From Promethearchaeota archaeon (GTDB lineage: Archaea; Asgardarchaeota; Lokiarchaeia; Sigynarchaeales; SOKP01), in the NCBI GenBank assembly GCA_019894875.1, contig JAGXNR010000008.1, positions 3,863 through 67,862 of the forward strand: a DNA stretch of 64,000 nt, given 5' to 3'. Below, in pieces: positions 33,020 to 40,535 of this stretch. The translations under genes were made by a program, and so were the position numbers. The stretch's first letter is position 1; the number at the start of each line of letters is the position of its first letter. The notes under the pieces are model-generated. The model searched no databases. It saw nothing but the letters and a program-made list of their open reading frames with translations, and was not told where the DNA came from.

Positions 33020-34330
33020 TCAAATTTCAAGATTAATTTGACCATATGTACCACCGCCACCTGGAATGTATTTAATTTCATTATTTCTAAGCCCTTTTAT
33101 AAGTGAAGCGACGGTAGGATCAAATTCTACAATTTTGCTTATTGGAACATCGATTAAAATATCAAATTCTTTTCCAAGATCTTGAATAATTATGTTATAT
33201 GCATTTAAAACCGTTTTGCTAGTCGAACTTTTTATTCCTTTTACAGATCGGATAATATCTATAAGTGGTATCGCATCAATGTATTTTGGTCTATGGTCTG
33301 GGTGTTTTGGTGCATCAAATGTAGAAATACTTTCAATTCTTTCACTCACTCCTAATTTAACTTTGAAATTTTTATTGGTTTCTTCTTTACATGCTGGACA
33401 AACCATTTTATTCTTAGCAACCTGATCTATGTATTGTTTTCTTGCCATAACAGGGTCGTCAGAATAGTATAGAACAAAATTTTTTGACTTGGAATATTGG
33501 TTAAAAATAGAAATCCCCAATTTTTTTGATTTCTTGAACATAATTCTTCTACGGCATTTAAAACAAAACATATTATAATACTTACCAAGTTTCGGATTTA
33601 AGCCAACATTTAATGTTATTTTCCTATCGTCTTTTCTCATTAAAGCTAATAATAATTCCTCAAAAGAGGGATTATCAAGATCTAGCCTGTTAAATTCACG
33701 TCCTAAAGAGCGTGGATCTTGTGAATGGGCATCACTGTTACTTAAAAAAGAAACATTCTTTAAACTTCCCAATTTATCTGCCAAATCGGTATTTGCTGAA
33801 AGACCCAATTCTAAAAAATACACTTTATTGGCTGCATCTTGATAACATTCTTTAATTGTTTCAAATTTCCCTTGACGAAAGATTGCTTTAAAGGGTGTAA
33901 AAGCATGTGCAGGACCAATTATACCTCCTGAATCTGAAATGATATCAGCTAGTTCGGGAGGTGGTAAGTTGACTCTAGGTCTTCCGCCCCATTCATCAAG
34001 TATATTTTTTGAATATGATTTTAAGTTATTTTGAATTTCTTTAACAGAATTAAAATCAGGGAACAATATTACATGATGTATACTTTCCATATCTTCTACT
34101 TCAGTCTGAAGGATAAAATAAACATCTTTATACGAGTAGGAACCATCTTTTTCCTTTTTTAAATTACTCTCCATATATTTAAGCCATTCAGGTTGTAAGA
34201 TATCACCAGTGCCAAGAATATTTAGACCCTTCTTCTTACAAGTCACCAACATCGTATCTAAATTTAATGATTTTGATACTGCGATTGAATGGGGACTATG
34301 TATGTGGAGATCAGCGCTAAAAATATCCAT
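33020..34330 (-). CDS. Endonuclease Q (PHP-domain deaminated-base repair nuclease)
   Basis: A 436-residue EndoQ homolog. In archaea EndoQ nicks DNA 5' of uracil, hypoxanthine, xanthine or abasic sites. The PHP-type metal site is seen in DLHIHSPHS (residues 7-15), the GTGDILQPEW block, PAHAFTPFKAIF and SNSDAHSQ. A zinc finger is formed by CFKC and CPAC, and a helical C-terminal domain follows (YIDAIPLIDIIRS, about residue 365 on). It is the third gene of an apparent operon with a nucleotidyltransferase (59 bp upstream) and a coiled-coil protein. An inferred role in repair of deaminated bases fits a genome so rich in A and T. Confidence 0.9.
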   Translation of the reverse strand: MDIFSADLHIHSPHSIAVSKSLNLDTMLVTCKKKGLNILGTGDILQPEWLKYMESNLKKEKDGSYSYKDVYFILQTEVEDMESIHHVILFPDFNSVKEIQNNLKSYSKNILDEWGGRPRVNLPPPELADIISDSGGIIGPAHAFTPFKAIFRQGKFETIKECYQDAANKVYFLELGLSANTDLADKLGSLKNVSFLSNSDAHSQDPRSLGREFNRLDLDNPSFEELLLALMRKDDRKITLNVGLNPKLGKYYNMFCFKCRRRIMFKKSKKLGISIFNQYSKSKNFVLYYSDDPVMARKQYIDQVAKNKMVCPACKEETNKNFKVKLGVSERIESISTFDAPKHPDHRPKYIDAIPLIDIIRSVKGIKSSTSKTVLNAYNIIIQDLGKEFDILIDVPISKIVEFDPTVASLIKGLRNNEIKYIPGGGGTYGQINLEI

Positions 34331-34389
34331 CAGTTATTAAAAACCTTACTTCAATAAAAAGATTTTAATAATGCGTTAATGAATTAAGT

Positions 34390-35439
34390 TTAGTTCACAA
34401 CGAGCATTTTATCTTTTGTTTGATCAGTCAATAAAATTCGATAATATTCTAATTCATTCTTGAAAGCAACTTTTTCTAATTTTCCCTCAACTAAGACAGT
34501 TTCTCCTTCCTTAGCATGCTCACAAAAACGTGCTCGAAAAGAATTTATTTCTATAATATCAACCAAATTGATTTTTTTCAGGATTGATTCCTTGTCCAGG
34601 ATTTCTAAAACTTTAATTTTATAAGAACAAGGAGTAAAAATTGAATCTGTAGAGTCTGTAACTAAAGCTTTAGCTTTAATTCTCCCAAAATTTTTATACT
34701 GATAATCATAAAAAGTTCCTTTCCAATCATTCGGGCTCTTAATGTACCTTATAAAGAAATCGGTGCCATGGAATTTTCCTTGATGTAGTTTTCTCTGTTC
34801 ACTTCTCAAAAACTCTTTAAATGATATGTCTGATCCTCCTACCCTCCAAGTATAATGAGATTTATAGTCCTCTCGATTATACATTCTAAAATGATCAGAT
34901 TCGGTGAATATTTCTTTTAACTTCTCTTGAAATTTAAGGGATGTTTCTGTGCCATATATTATTATATCTAAATCTGAATCTTCTTTATTTAAACCAACCA
35001 TAACTGAGCCAGTAATTCCTATTGAATCTTTGGAAATATTTCCTTTATTTATAAGAAATTGACATAAATTTCTAGAGGATTCTTCATTGGTAGAAAGGAT
35101 CTCTTTTTCAAATAATTCAGTTAAACAATCCCGGGGGGTGTAAATTTTTTTAATATCATTATTAAAGACACTTTGTATTTCTATATCAAGTTCCTTTGAA
35201 TAAAAAAGATAATTAGGATACGATTTTCTTAACAATGAATAGCGTTCATCTAAATTGTATACTTTTTTATACTTGACACCATTTTTTATCCGATCTCCCT
35301 CGGGATCTGGATAAAACCTTAAAAAACAGATTTTTCTATCATTTGGGTGGAGTAACCCTTTAACATCAAAAATTAAGTTAGTATTCTTAGTTTCAATATA
35401 ATCTCCTTCAATTCCTTCATTGAATTCCATGAATTTCAC
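34390..35439 (-). CDS. Nucleotidyltransferase-domain protein
   Basis: A 349-residue protein. The central pol-beta type nucleotidyltransferase signature is GS at 144-145 followed by D156 and D158 (TGSVMVGLNKEDSDLDI). It has a N-terminal domain of about 130 residues (HPNDRKICFLRFYPDPEGDR) and a C-terminal OB-like tail (EGETVLVEGKLEKVA...YRILLTDQ). This arrangement is seen in archaeal predicted nucleotidyltransferases of unknown substrate. It sits between the coiled-coil protein (20 bp gap) and EndoQ (59 bp gap), so the three are probably one transcript with a shared, possibly DNA-repair, role. Confidence 0.8.
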   Translation of the reverse strand: MKFMEFNEGIEGDYIETKNTNLIFDVKGLLHPNDRKICFLRFYPDPEGDRIKNGVKYKKVYNLDERYSLLRKSYPNYLFYSKELDIEIQSVFNNDIKKIYTPRDCLTELFEKEILSTNEESSRNLCQFLINKGNISKDSIGITGSVMVGLNKEDSDLDIIIYGTETSLKFQEKLKEIFTESDHFRMYNREDYKSHYTWRVGGSDISFKEFLRSEQRKLHQGKFHGTDFFIRYIKSPNDWKGTFYDYQYKNFGRIKAKALVTDSTDSIFTPCSYKIKVLEILDKESILKKINLVDIIEINSFRARFCEHAKEGETVLVEGKLEKVAFKNELEYYRILLTDQTKDKMLVVN

Positions 35440-35458
35440 GGCAAAAATATAATAATTA

Positions 35459-36595
35459 TTAATATCTTGAAGGAGTTTTAGATTTTATTTTTTGTTTTGG
35501 GATTTGTTTTAACTTTCTTATTTCTTTTTCAAAATTTCTTTTTTCATTTAGAAATCTTTGTTTATCTTTCTCTAATTTTTCCCTCTCCCGTTTTATTGCA
35601 TTTTTATCAGTACTTAATTCTGATTTCTCCCTTTCTAAACGTCTGAGATCATTATTTAATTTTTTATATTTTTCTTCTAGGGAGGGAATCTTGGTAGATA
35701 TTGAGTTATATTTACTTTCTGCTCGTGGAATCTTACTTTGTAATTCTTTCATTCTTGTTTCTTGTTGTCTTTTTCTGTTTTCCAGACTTTTTACATCATT
35801 ATCTACTTTAATTTTATATTTTCTTAGATCATCCTTTTTCTTTTCAATATCTCGAGCCTTCAGGTTTAGTTCGTCTTTTTGAATTCGCAATTTTTCTTTA
35901 TTATCTTTTAATTTTCTTTTTTCCTCAGCAATCCTGTTTTTTTCATCAGTTAATTCCCTCTTTAGATTATTCACCTCTTTATTGAGAAAGTCTCTCTCCG
36001 TAGTTAAATGTTTAATTTCATTTCTTAAATCTTCTAACTTATCCTCTAAATCCTCGTTAGTCCTCTCTAGTGCTGTTTTTCTTCTCTCCATACCAGGTAT
36101 TTTTGTTTTTATGTCTTTAAATTGATCGTCCATTCTTTGTTTTTCTTGGTCTAATAAGTTTTTTTCATTTCTCACATCTTCTCTTAACTTTTCTAATTTC
36201 TTCTGAAATCTCTCTAATTCATCTCTCTTTTGATTTATCGCATCATTTTCATTTCTAATTTTATCTTTTAGTTGTTGTTCTCTTGCATCTAACTCAATTT
36301 TATGCTTTTCTATGTCATTTTTAACTTTTTTTAAGCTGTTCTGAACGATATCCCGCTTTTCACGGAGGTTCTTTAATTCAATTTCTTCATTTTTCCGTAT
36401 TTTTTCAAGGTCTTCTATGTTTTCTCTGTAATTTTCAATTTGGGCAACATGGTTTTCCCATTCACTCTTTTCTTTATTTAATAAAATTCTCTCTTTCTTT
36501 ATCTTTTTTAATAATTTCTTATCAGCAATTATCTCCCCTTCATCATCGGGGGTTTTTTCTCTAATTTGATGCTTGGGGATAGAGTTATCATTCAT
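35459..36595 (-). CDS. Long coiled-coil protein
   Basis: A 378-residue protein that is almost entirely coiled coil (about residues 25-365): charged heptads rich in Lys, Glu, Arg, Asp and Leu, with breaks at DIKTKIPGMERRK and QSKIPRAESK/ISTKIPSLEEK. No ATPase head, hinge or membrane segment is visible, so it is not an SMC protein, though it resembles SMC/Rad50 arms. It is the first gene of the operon with the nucleotidyltransferase and EndoQ. A scaffold or DNA-tethering role is an inference. The start is the first ATG, with a short unstructured N-terminus. Confidence 0.8.
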   Translation of the reverse strand: MNDNSIPKHQIREKTPDDEGEIIADKKLLKKIKKERILLNKEKSEWENHVAQIENYRENIEDLEKIRKNEEIELKNLREKRDIVQNSLKKVKNDIEKHKIELDAREQQLKDKIRNENDAINQKRDELERFQKKLEKLREDVRNEKNLLDQEKQRMDDQFKDIKTKIPGMERRKTALERTNEDLEDKLEDLRNEIKHLTTERDFLNKEVNNLKRELTDEKNRIAEEKRKLKDNKEKLRIQKDELNLKARDIEKKKDDLRKYKIKVDNDVKSLENRKRQQETRMKELQSKIPRAESKYNSISTKIPSLEEKYKKLNNDLRRLEREKSELSTDKNAIKREREKLEKDKQRFLNEKRNFEKEIRKLKQIPKQKIKSKTPSRY

Positions 36596-36801
36596 AAAAG
36601 ATCAACTATTATCTTGTTTTCTTAATAAATTCATATTAATATTAACTCTAAAGTGTTTGCAATTTATGAACAACGGCTTAAAATGATAAATTACCTCTTT
36701 TTAAATTCAAAAGTATTAAGTAAAAAAATTATCTTGGGTATAAGCCTATTATTTGAAATCATGCTAAATAAGATTGAAGCCGCAGCTCATCATATTATTC
36801 T

Positions 36802-37362
36802 TCATTCATTCTCTGGATTTTGAAACTTCGTCCATTCTTCACTTAAAAGTGTAAAATAAACGCCAGTAAATTCAATTGGATTGCCGTCTTCGTCATTTCT
36901 GAATGATATAATATTTTCTCCTACGGGGTTAAACCCAAGCCGTTTTAGTAGATCACAGGAGGGGACATTCTCCCTGGCGGTTCCCGTGTTTATTCGATCT
37001 GCTTGAAACACTTCAAAAATATGTTTGAGTACTGCTTTACATCCCTCTGTAGCATAACCACTCCCATGAAAATCAGGATGAAAGACAAATCCAAAGTCAA
37101 ATTCTGCATTTCCCCTTTTTGGCAAAGATATGAAACCGATTAATTTGTTATTTCCTTTCAATATAACCGCAAGAAAATCGTTGCCCTTAGACCACGAATT
37201 TACTATTCCTTTGTAGGCCTCTGGAGATTCTGGCCATGGTCCATGATCATACTTTGCATATTCAGATGCTTCGTATTTTAAACCTATCTCAGAAAGACCT
37301 TCCCAATCGTTAGGGGTAAAATTTCGAATAATTATCCGTTCTAGTTCAATTTTGATTAACAA
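36802..37362 (-). CDS. GNAT-family N-acetyltransferase, RimJ/RimL-like
   Basis: A 186-residue acetyltransferase. Features include ERIIIRNFTPNDWEGLSEIG, LIGFISLPKRGNAEFDFGFVFHPDFHGSGYATEG (the acetyl-CoA binding R/Q-x-x-G-x-G/A analogue is HGSGYATEG), and TARENVPSCDLLKRLGFNPVGE. These match RimJ/RimL-type N-terminal or small-molecule acetyltransferases. The substrate is not evident. No operon partner is obvious; the broken serine hydrolase lies 41 bp upstream on the same strand. Confidence 0.85.
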   Translation of the reverse strand: MLIKIELERIIIRNFTPNDWEGLSEIGLKYEASEYAKYDHGPWPESPEAYKGIVNSWSKGNDFLAVILKGNNKLIGFISLPKRGNAEFDFGFVFHPDFHGSGYATEGCKAVLKHIFEVFQADRINTGTARENVPSCDLLKRLGFNPVGENIISFRNDEDGNPIEFTGVYFTLLSEEWTKFQNPENE

Positions 37363-37403
37363 AACTCGTCCTCGGTTATTCTAGCATATATAATTTTAAT
37401 TAT

Positions 37404-37946
37404 CTAATAAAATATGTTAATAAATTTATCTATAATATACCTTGGATTTCTATACCTTCTAAGTTCAGCATTAGAAGTAACAACTATAACTAAATCCAGT
37501 TTGGGAATACCAACTATATATTGTCCCCCATATCCTGCCGCTACAAAAGCACTAAAATCTTTAATTCTTGCAATCCATACATGGTAACCATAACCATCAC
37601 CGTAATCTTTTAAAGATCCTACAATCCACTCTTTAGGGATTATCTGATTATTATCCCAAACTCCCTGATTAATATATAAAAACCCAAATTTTGCCATATC
37701 TCTCGGTCTTAATTGTAATCCATATCCCCCAATATTAATTCCTTGAGGATCTTTCATCCATTTTATATTATTAGATATCCCTATAGGTTTAAAAAGATAT
37801 TTCTCAGCAAATTCTTGAGTACTCATGTTTGAAGTTCTTGTGATAATTGCTGAGAGTAAATGAGAATTAGCAGTATTATACTGAAATTGTCCAAACATTC
37901 TATCTTTAATAGGTAAATTTAGTATAAAATCAATCCAATTTTTAAA
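37404..37946 (-). pseudogene. N-terminally truncated beta-lactamase-like serine hydrolase
   Basis: An open frame from 37946 (no start codon in the 5' part, Met at 37898) encodes the C-terminal half of a class C beta-lactamase/DD-peptidase-like protein. Family blocks are present: FQYNTANSHLLSAI (the YxN motif), EKYLFKPIGI and YGYHVWIARIKDFSAF...YGGQYIVGIPKLDLVIVVTSN. The N-terminal half with the catalytic SxxK is missing, and the frame is stopped 16 codons before the Met. Without the serine the product cannot be active. It looks like a decayed gene or a deletion remnant. Confidence 0.75.
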
Positions 37947-38207
37947 TTATGAAGATAGGCATTGTTTATTTTGATTGTATTCATTTTTTCCCAGCAATTT
38001 GATTAATTTTTTACCAAAAATTAATGTTTTTTTTTAATGAAATAAGCAAAAAATGTCTATCGGATTATTGATTTTCAAGTAAAAAATGCTTCTGGTTGCT
38101 AATTCAATTTATAAAGTTTAATTTACATTATATTAATATACTCAAAATAAAAGAATTATCAAGATTTTATTGATTATTCATTTACTTAAATAAGTGGTGT
38201 GTTTTAA
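37899..38207. other. Upstream region of the UBL locus
   Basis: The first 48 bases contain the decayed 5' end of the serine hydrolase. The rest is AT-rich, with TTTATAAAG (38108-38116) and TATATTAATATA-type (38130-38141) promoter-like elements before the UBL1 gene. I see no other feature. Confidence 0.5.
38108..38116 (+). promoter_or_regulatory. TATA-like box of UBL1
   Basis: TTTATAAAG lies 92 bases before the UBL1 ATG (38208). It matches an archaeal TATA box with a likely start about 25 bases downstream and a leader of about 65 bases. A second AT-rich candidate lies nearer, at 38130-38141. Confidence 0.4.
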
Positions 38208-38630
38208 ATGGGATTTGACAATGAATTTGATGAAGAATTAGAATTTGATGAAGATTTGGAAGATTTAGATGAAGATTTGGAAGATGAGGATTTAGAGGAT
38301 GAGAATTTGGAAGATACCCCCCCAGACATTCCTAAAAGAGATATAAATTCCAAAACTCCCGTTGAGAGGGTTACAACTGAAGGGAAAAAGATTTCAGTGT
38401 ATTTTATCTCAACCATTGGGCCTGAGAAAAAGCAAAAATTGCTTATTAACACGGGAAATCTTGTTGGGGATATTAAACAAACGGTAGCAAGCTTGTTTGC
38501 TTTGGATCCAGCTGATTTCTATTTTTCAGCACTAGGTATAACTATGGATGAACAAACCCCCTTAAAAGATTATGAAGTAGATGATGGAGATGATATACTT
38601 CTAATCCCAGCTAGTATTGCAGGTAAATAA
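38208..38630 (+). CDS. Ubiquitin-like protein UBL1 with acidic N-terminal arm
   Basis: A 140-residue protein. Residues 5-36 are a low-complexity acidic arm of Asp, Glu and Leu repeats, then a linker with Pro (about 38-58). The beta-grasp domain spans about 60-138: KKISVYFISTIGPEKK, DIKQTVASLFALDPADFYF, and LKDYEVDDGDDILLIPAS. The LKDY turn corresponds to the LSDYN of ubiquitin. It ends in IAGK, with Gly139 and one extra Lys140, not GlyGly. JAMM trimming of the Lys would expose Gly139 for activation. It is about 70% alike to UBL2 in the core. It stands alone, convergent with the membrane UBL. Confidence 0.85.
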   Translation: MGFDNEFDEELEFDEDLEDLDEDLEDEDLEDENLEDTPPDIPKRDINSKTPVERVTTEGKKISVYFISTIGPEKKQKLLINTGNLVGDIKQTVASLFALDPADFYFSALGITMDEQTPLKDYEVDDGDDILLIPASIAGK

Positions 38631-38670
38631 TTAGAAACATTAAAGTTTGTAGGATTTAGAATTTCTTTTT

Positions 38671-39465
38671 TTATTTTCTCTCTTTACTTGAGGGAATCAG
38701 AGCAATTTCATCGTCATCATCAATATCGTAGTCTTGTATTTTCTTGTCATCAGACAGTAAGATTCCCCCTGAAGATAAAAGAAAATCCCCCAATTCATAA
38801 TTAAATAGTACTCCAACTCTCTCTTTAATAATATTAATTAATTCGGTTGTGTCTACAATGATCAACTTTGTTATTTCGCCAGGTTCAACTAAAGATCTTA
38901 TGTAAACACGGATTTGGCCCTTTAGGTTAACCGTATTCTTAGGGGGAATATAAAATATCTCCTCATCAGTTTGATCTTTGTTCTTAAGCATATTGTCGAT
39001 TAATACCTTTCGCTCTTCTTTATCAAAATAGAGCATTTCTCTAATAAATAATATCTTGTCAAGCTTTGATAATCCAAGAGAGTTTATCTTTTCTAATTCT
39101 TCCTTACTAAAAACCGAAAAAATATATTTATTAATAATAGGTATATCCTCATAAGATTCACTTGAATCAAGGTATTCTTCTATTGAAGGCAAAGCCTCAA
39201 GATATTCATCGATGAAATTCTCTTCTATCTTGTTTATAGACTTAGGTTTCGGTGAATATTTCTTGTCTCTTATTTTATCGTATTGATAACCATTAGATTG
39301 GATAACTGTGTAGATTGTACTAGTAGAAAGAACCGCGACACTCCCAATTGTTAGAATAAGAAATAATGGGGTATTGTTTATACCCAATAGGAAATAACCA
39401 ATGTAAATTAGAATAAAAATTGCGTAAAGAGTAATAACGCTAAGTATTCTATATTTTTTCCTCAT
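38671..39465 (-). CDS. Membrane-anchored ubiquitin-like protein
   Basis: A 264-residue protein. Two N-terminal membrane helices (about 8-28 and 32-55) are followed by a cytoplasmic acidic helical region (about 75-172, EENFIDEYLEALPSIEEYLD) and a C-terminal beta-grasp domain (about 183-260) homologous to UBL1 and UBL2: GQIRVYIRSLVEPGE, FLLSSGGILLSDD, IQDYDIDDDDEIALIPSS. It ends SSKERK, without a C-terminal Gly, so it cannot be activated like UBL1/2. It may be a membrane receptor, decoy or regulator. It lies 83 bp downstream of the winged-helix gene on the same strand, probably the same transcript. Confidence 0.82.
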   Translation of the reverse strand: MRKKYRILSVITLYAIFILIYIGYFLLGINNTPLFLILTIGSVAVLSTSTIYTVIQSNGYQYDKIRDKKYSPKPKSINKIEENFIDEYLEALPSIEEYLDSSESYEDIPIINKYIFSVFSKEELEKINSLGLSKLDKILFIREMLYFDKEERKVLIDNMLKNKDQTDEEIFYIPPKNTVNLKGQIRVYIRSLVEPGEITKLIIVDTTELINIIKERVGVLFNYELGDFLLSSGGILLSDDKKIQDYDIDDDDEIALIPSSKERK

Positions 39466-39548
39466 AATTTTTTACTAAAGTTGTTGGTCTAATTTTCAAA
39501 TATATAATTTATCATATAAATTCCATTGGAATAATTTTGGAGTTTTAA

Positions 39549-40223
39549 TTATCTATCACCATGAATTAACTTCCTAACCTTATTATACCTCTTAAGATTT
39601 AATTTGAATAATATTCTATTTTTTTCTTTCTCAGTTTCTACTAATTTCAGATTTTCTAGAATCGAGATGTATTTTTTTATAGTTGTGTGATTTTTTTCCA
39701 TCCCATTTGCAATTTCAGTGATTTTCAATGGCTTTTCTTCTTTACTCAGAAATTCTATTATTTTTAGAACGATATCTTTATTCAAATAAAAGTAAAACTT
39801 ATCCAGCTTTGGGTTTGAATCAATTTCAAAGAAAATCCGATGGTTATTGAGTTTTTCTGACCTGACGAATTCAAATTTTTCTAAGCAAGATAGGTGCCAT
39901 AATGCTTGATTACTCCCAATCTTTAGGGTTTTCATAATATCATTAATGTTTGAGGGATTTCTTTTTATGAAATTATAAATTTCATTCCTTTTTGGATTTT
40001 CTATGATATTATTCTTCATTAATCTCGTTCCAGGGATGATTGTTTTCTTTTTTATTAATGATTTTATTATTAACTCAATTTTATTTTTGTTTAAGTTAGG
40101 GTTTAGTCTTACCCTATTATTTACGAATTCTATTATATCAGTGATCGAAAAGAATGTCTTTTTTGCTAGATATTCTTTTACTAATCCAAGAACAATAGAT
40201 TCTAAACTATCCAAGGAACTCAT
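39549..40223 (-). CDS. Two-winged-helix transcriptional regulator
   Basis: A 224-residue protein with a N-terminal helical domain and two winged helices: one at about 75-132 (IRR...NDIMKTLKIGSNQALWHLSCLEK, wing SEKLNNHRIFFEI) and one at about 155-212 (KITEIANGMEKNHTTIKKYISILENLKLV, wing KEKNRILFKL). This resembles archaeal ArsR/MarR-like tandem regulators. It is transcribed with the membrane UBL and divergently from the SNF2 gene, so it may regulate the locus. An AT-only palindrome at 40296-40316 lies between. The signal is unknown. Confidence 0.75.
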   Translation of the reverse strand: MSSLDSLESIVLGLVKEYLAKKTFFSITDIIEFVNNRVRLNPNLNKNKIELIIKSLIKKKTIIPGTRLMKNNIIENPKRNEIYNFIKRNPSNINDIMKTLKIGSNQALWHLSCLEKFEFVRSEKLNNHRIFFEIDSNPKLDKFYFYLNKDIVLKIIEFLSKEEKPLKITEIANGMEKNHTTIKKYISILENLKLVETEKEKNRILFKLNLKRYNKVRKLIHGDR

Positions 40224-40535
40224 AAGCGACTTTTGGTTTTTTGTTTCATTACTTTGTTTATATAATTAAAAACTCTCTCTACAATAATATTTTACTTATA
40301 TTATATATTAATATAATAGGTATCCATACAATTTATAATCTAATTTCTTTCACCTTCTACTATATTCTTTTGTATTCCTAAAAATGGTTCGAAAAACTTC
40401 AAAATTTTCTGTATCATTTTTAGTTTTTATTAGGTTAAATCTTATCTTTTAGGAATGAATAATGTTTTTATCGAGAAATAGTAAAAAATAAGTTTAAAGA
40501 AACATTTCAAATTCTGAAGGAGGAATGCATCATTT
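40224..40535. other. Divergent promoter region of the UBL locus
   Basis: The gap between the winged-helix and SNF2 genes has the AT palindrome (40296-40316) and other promoter-like AT stretches. Near its plus-strand end GAAGGAGGAATG forms a very strong ribosome-binding site. It leads to an ATG at 40525 whose frame ends after seven codons. Confidence 0.45.
40296..40316. promoter_or_regulatory. AT-only inverted repeat, 8-5-8
   Basis: TTATATTA and TAATATAA flank TATAT, exactly complementary. It lies 73-93 bp upstream of the winged-helix gene start, so it could be its operator or core promoter. The AT richness makes chance likely. Confidence 0.25.
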
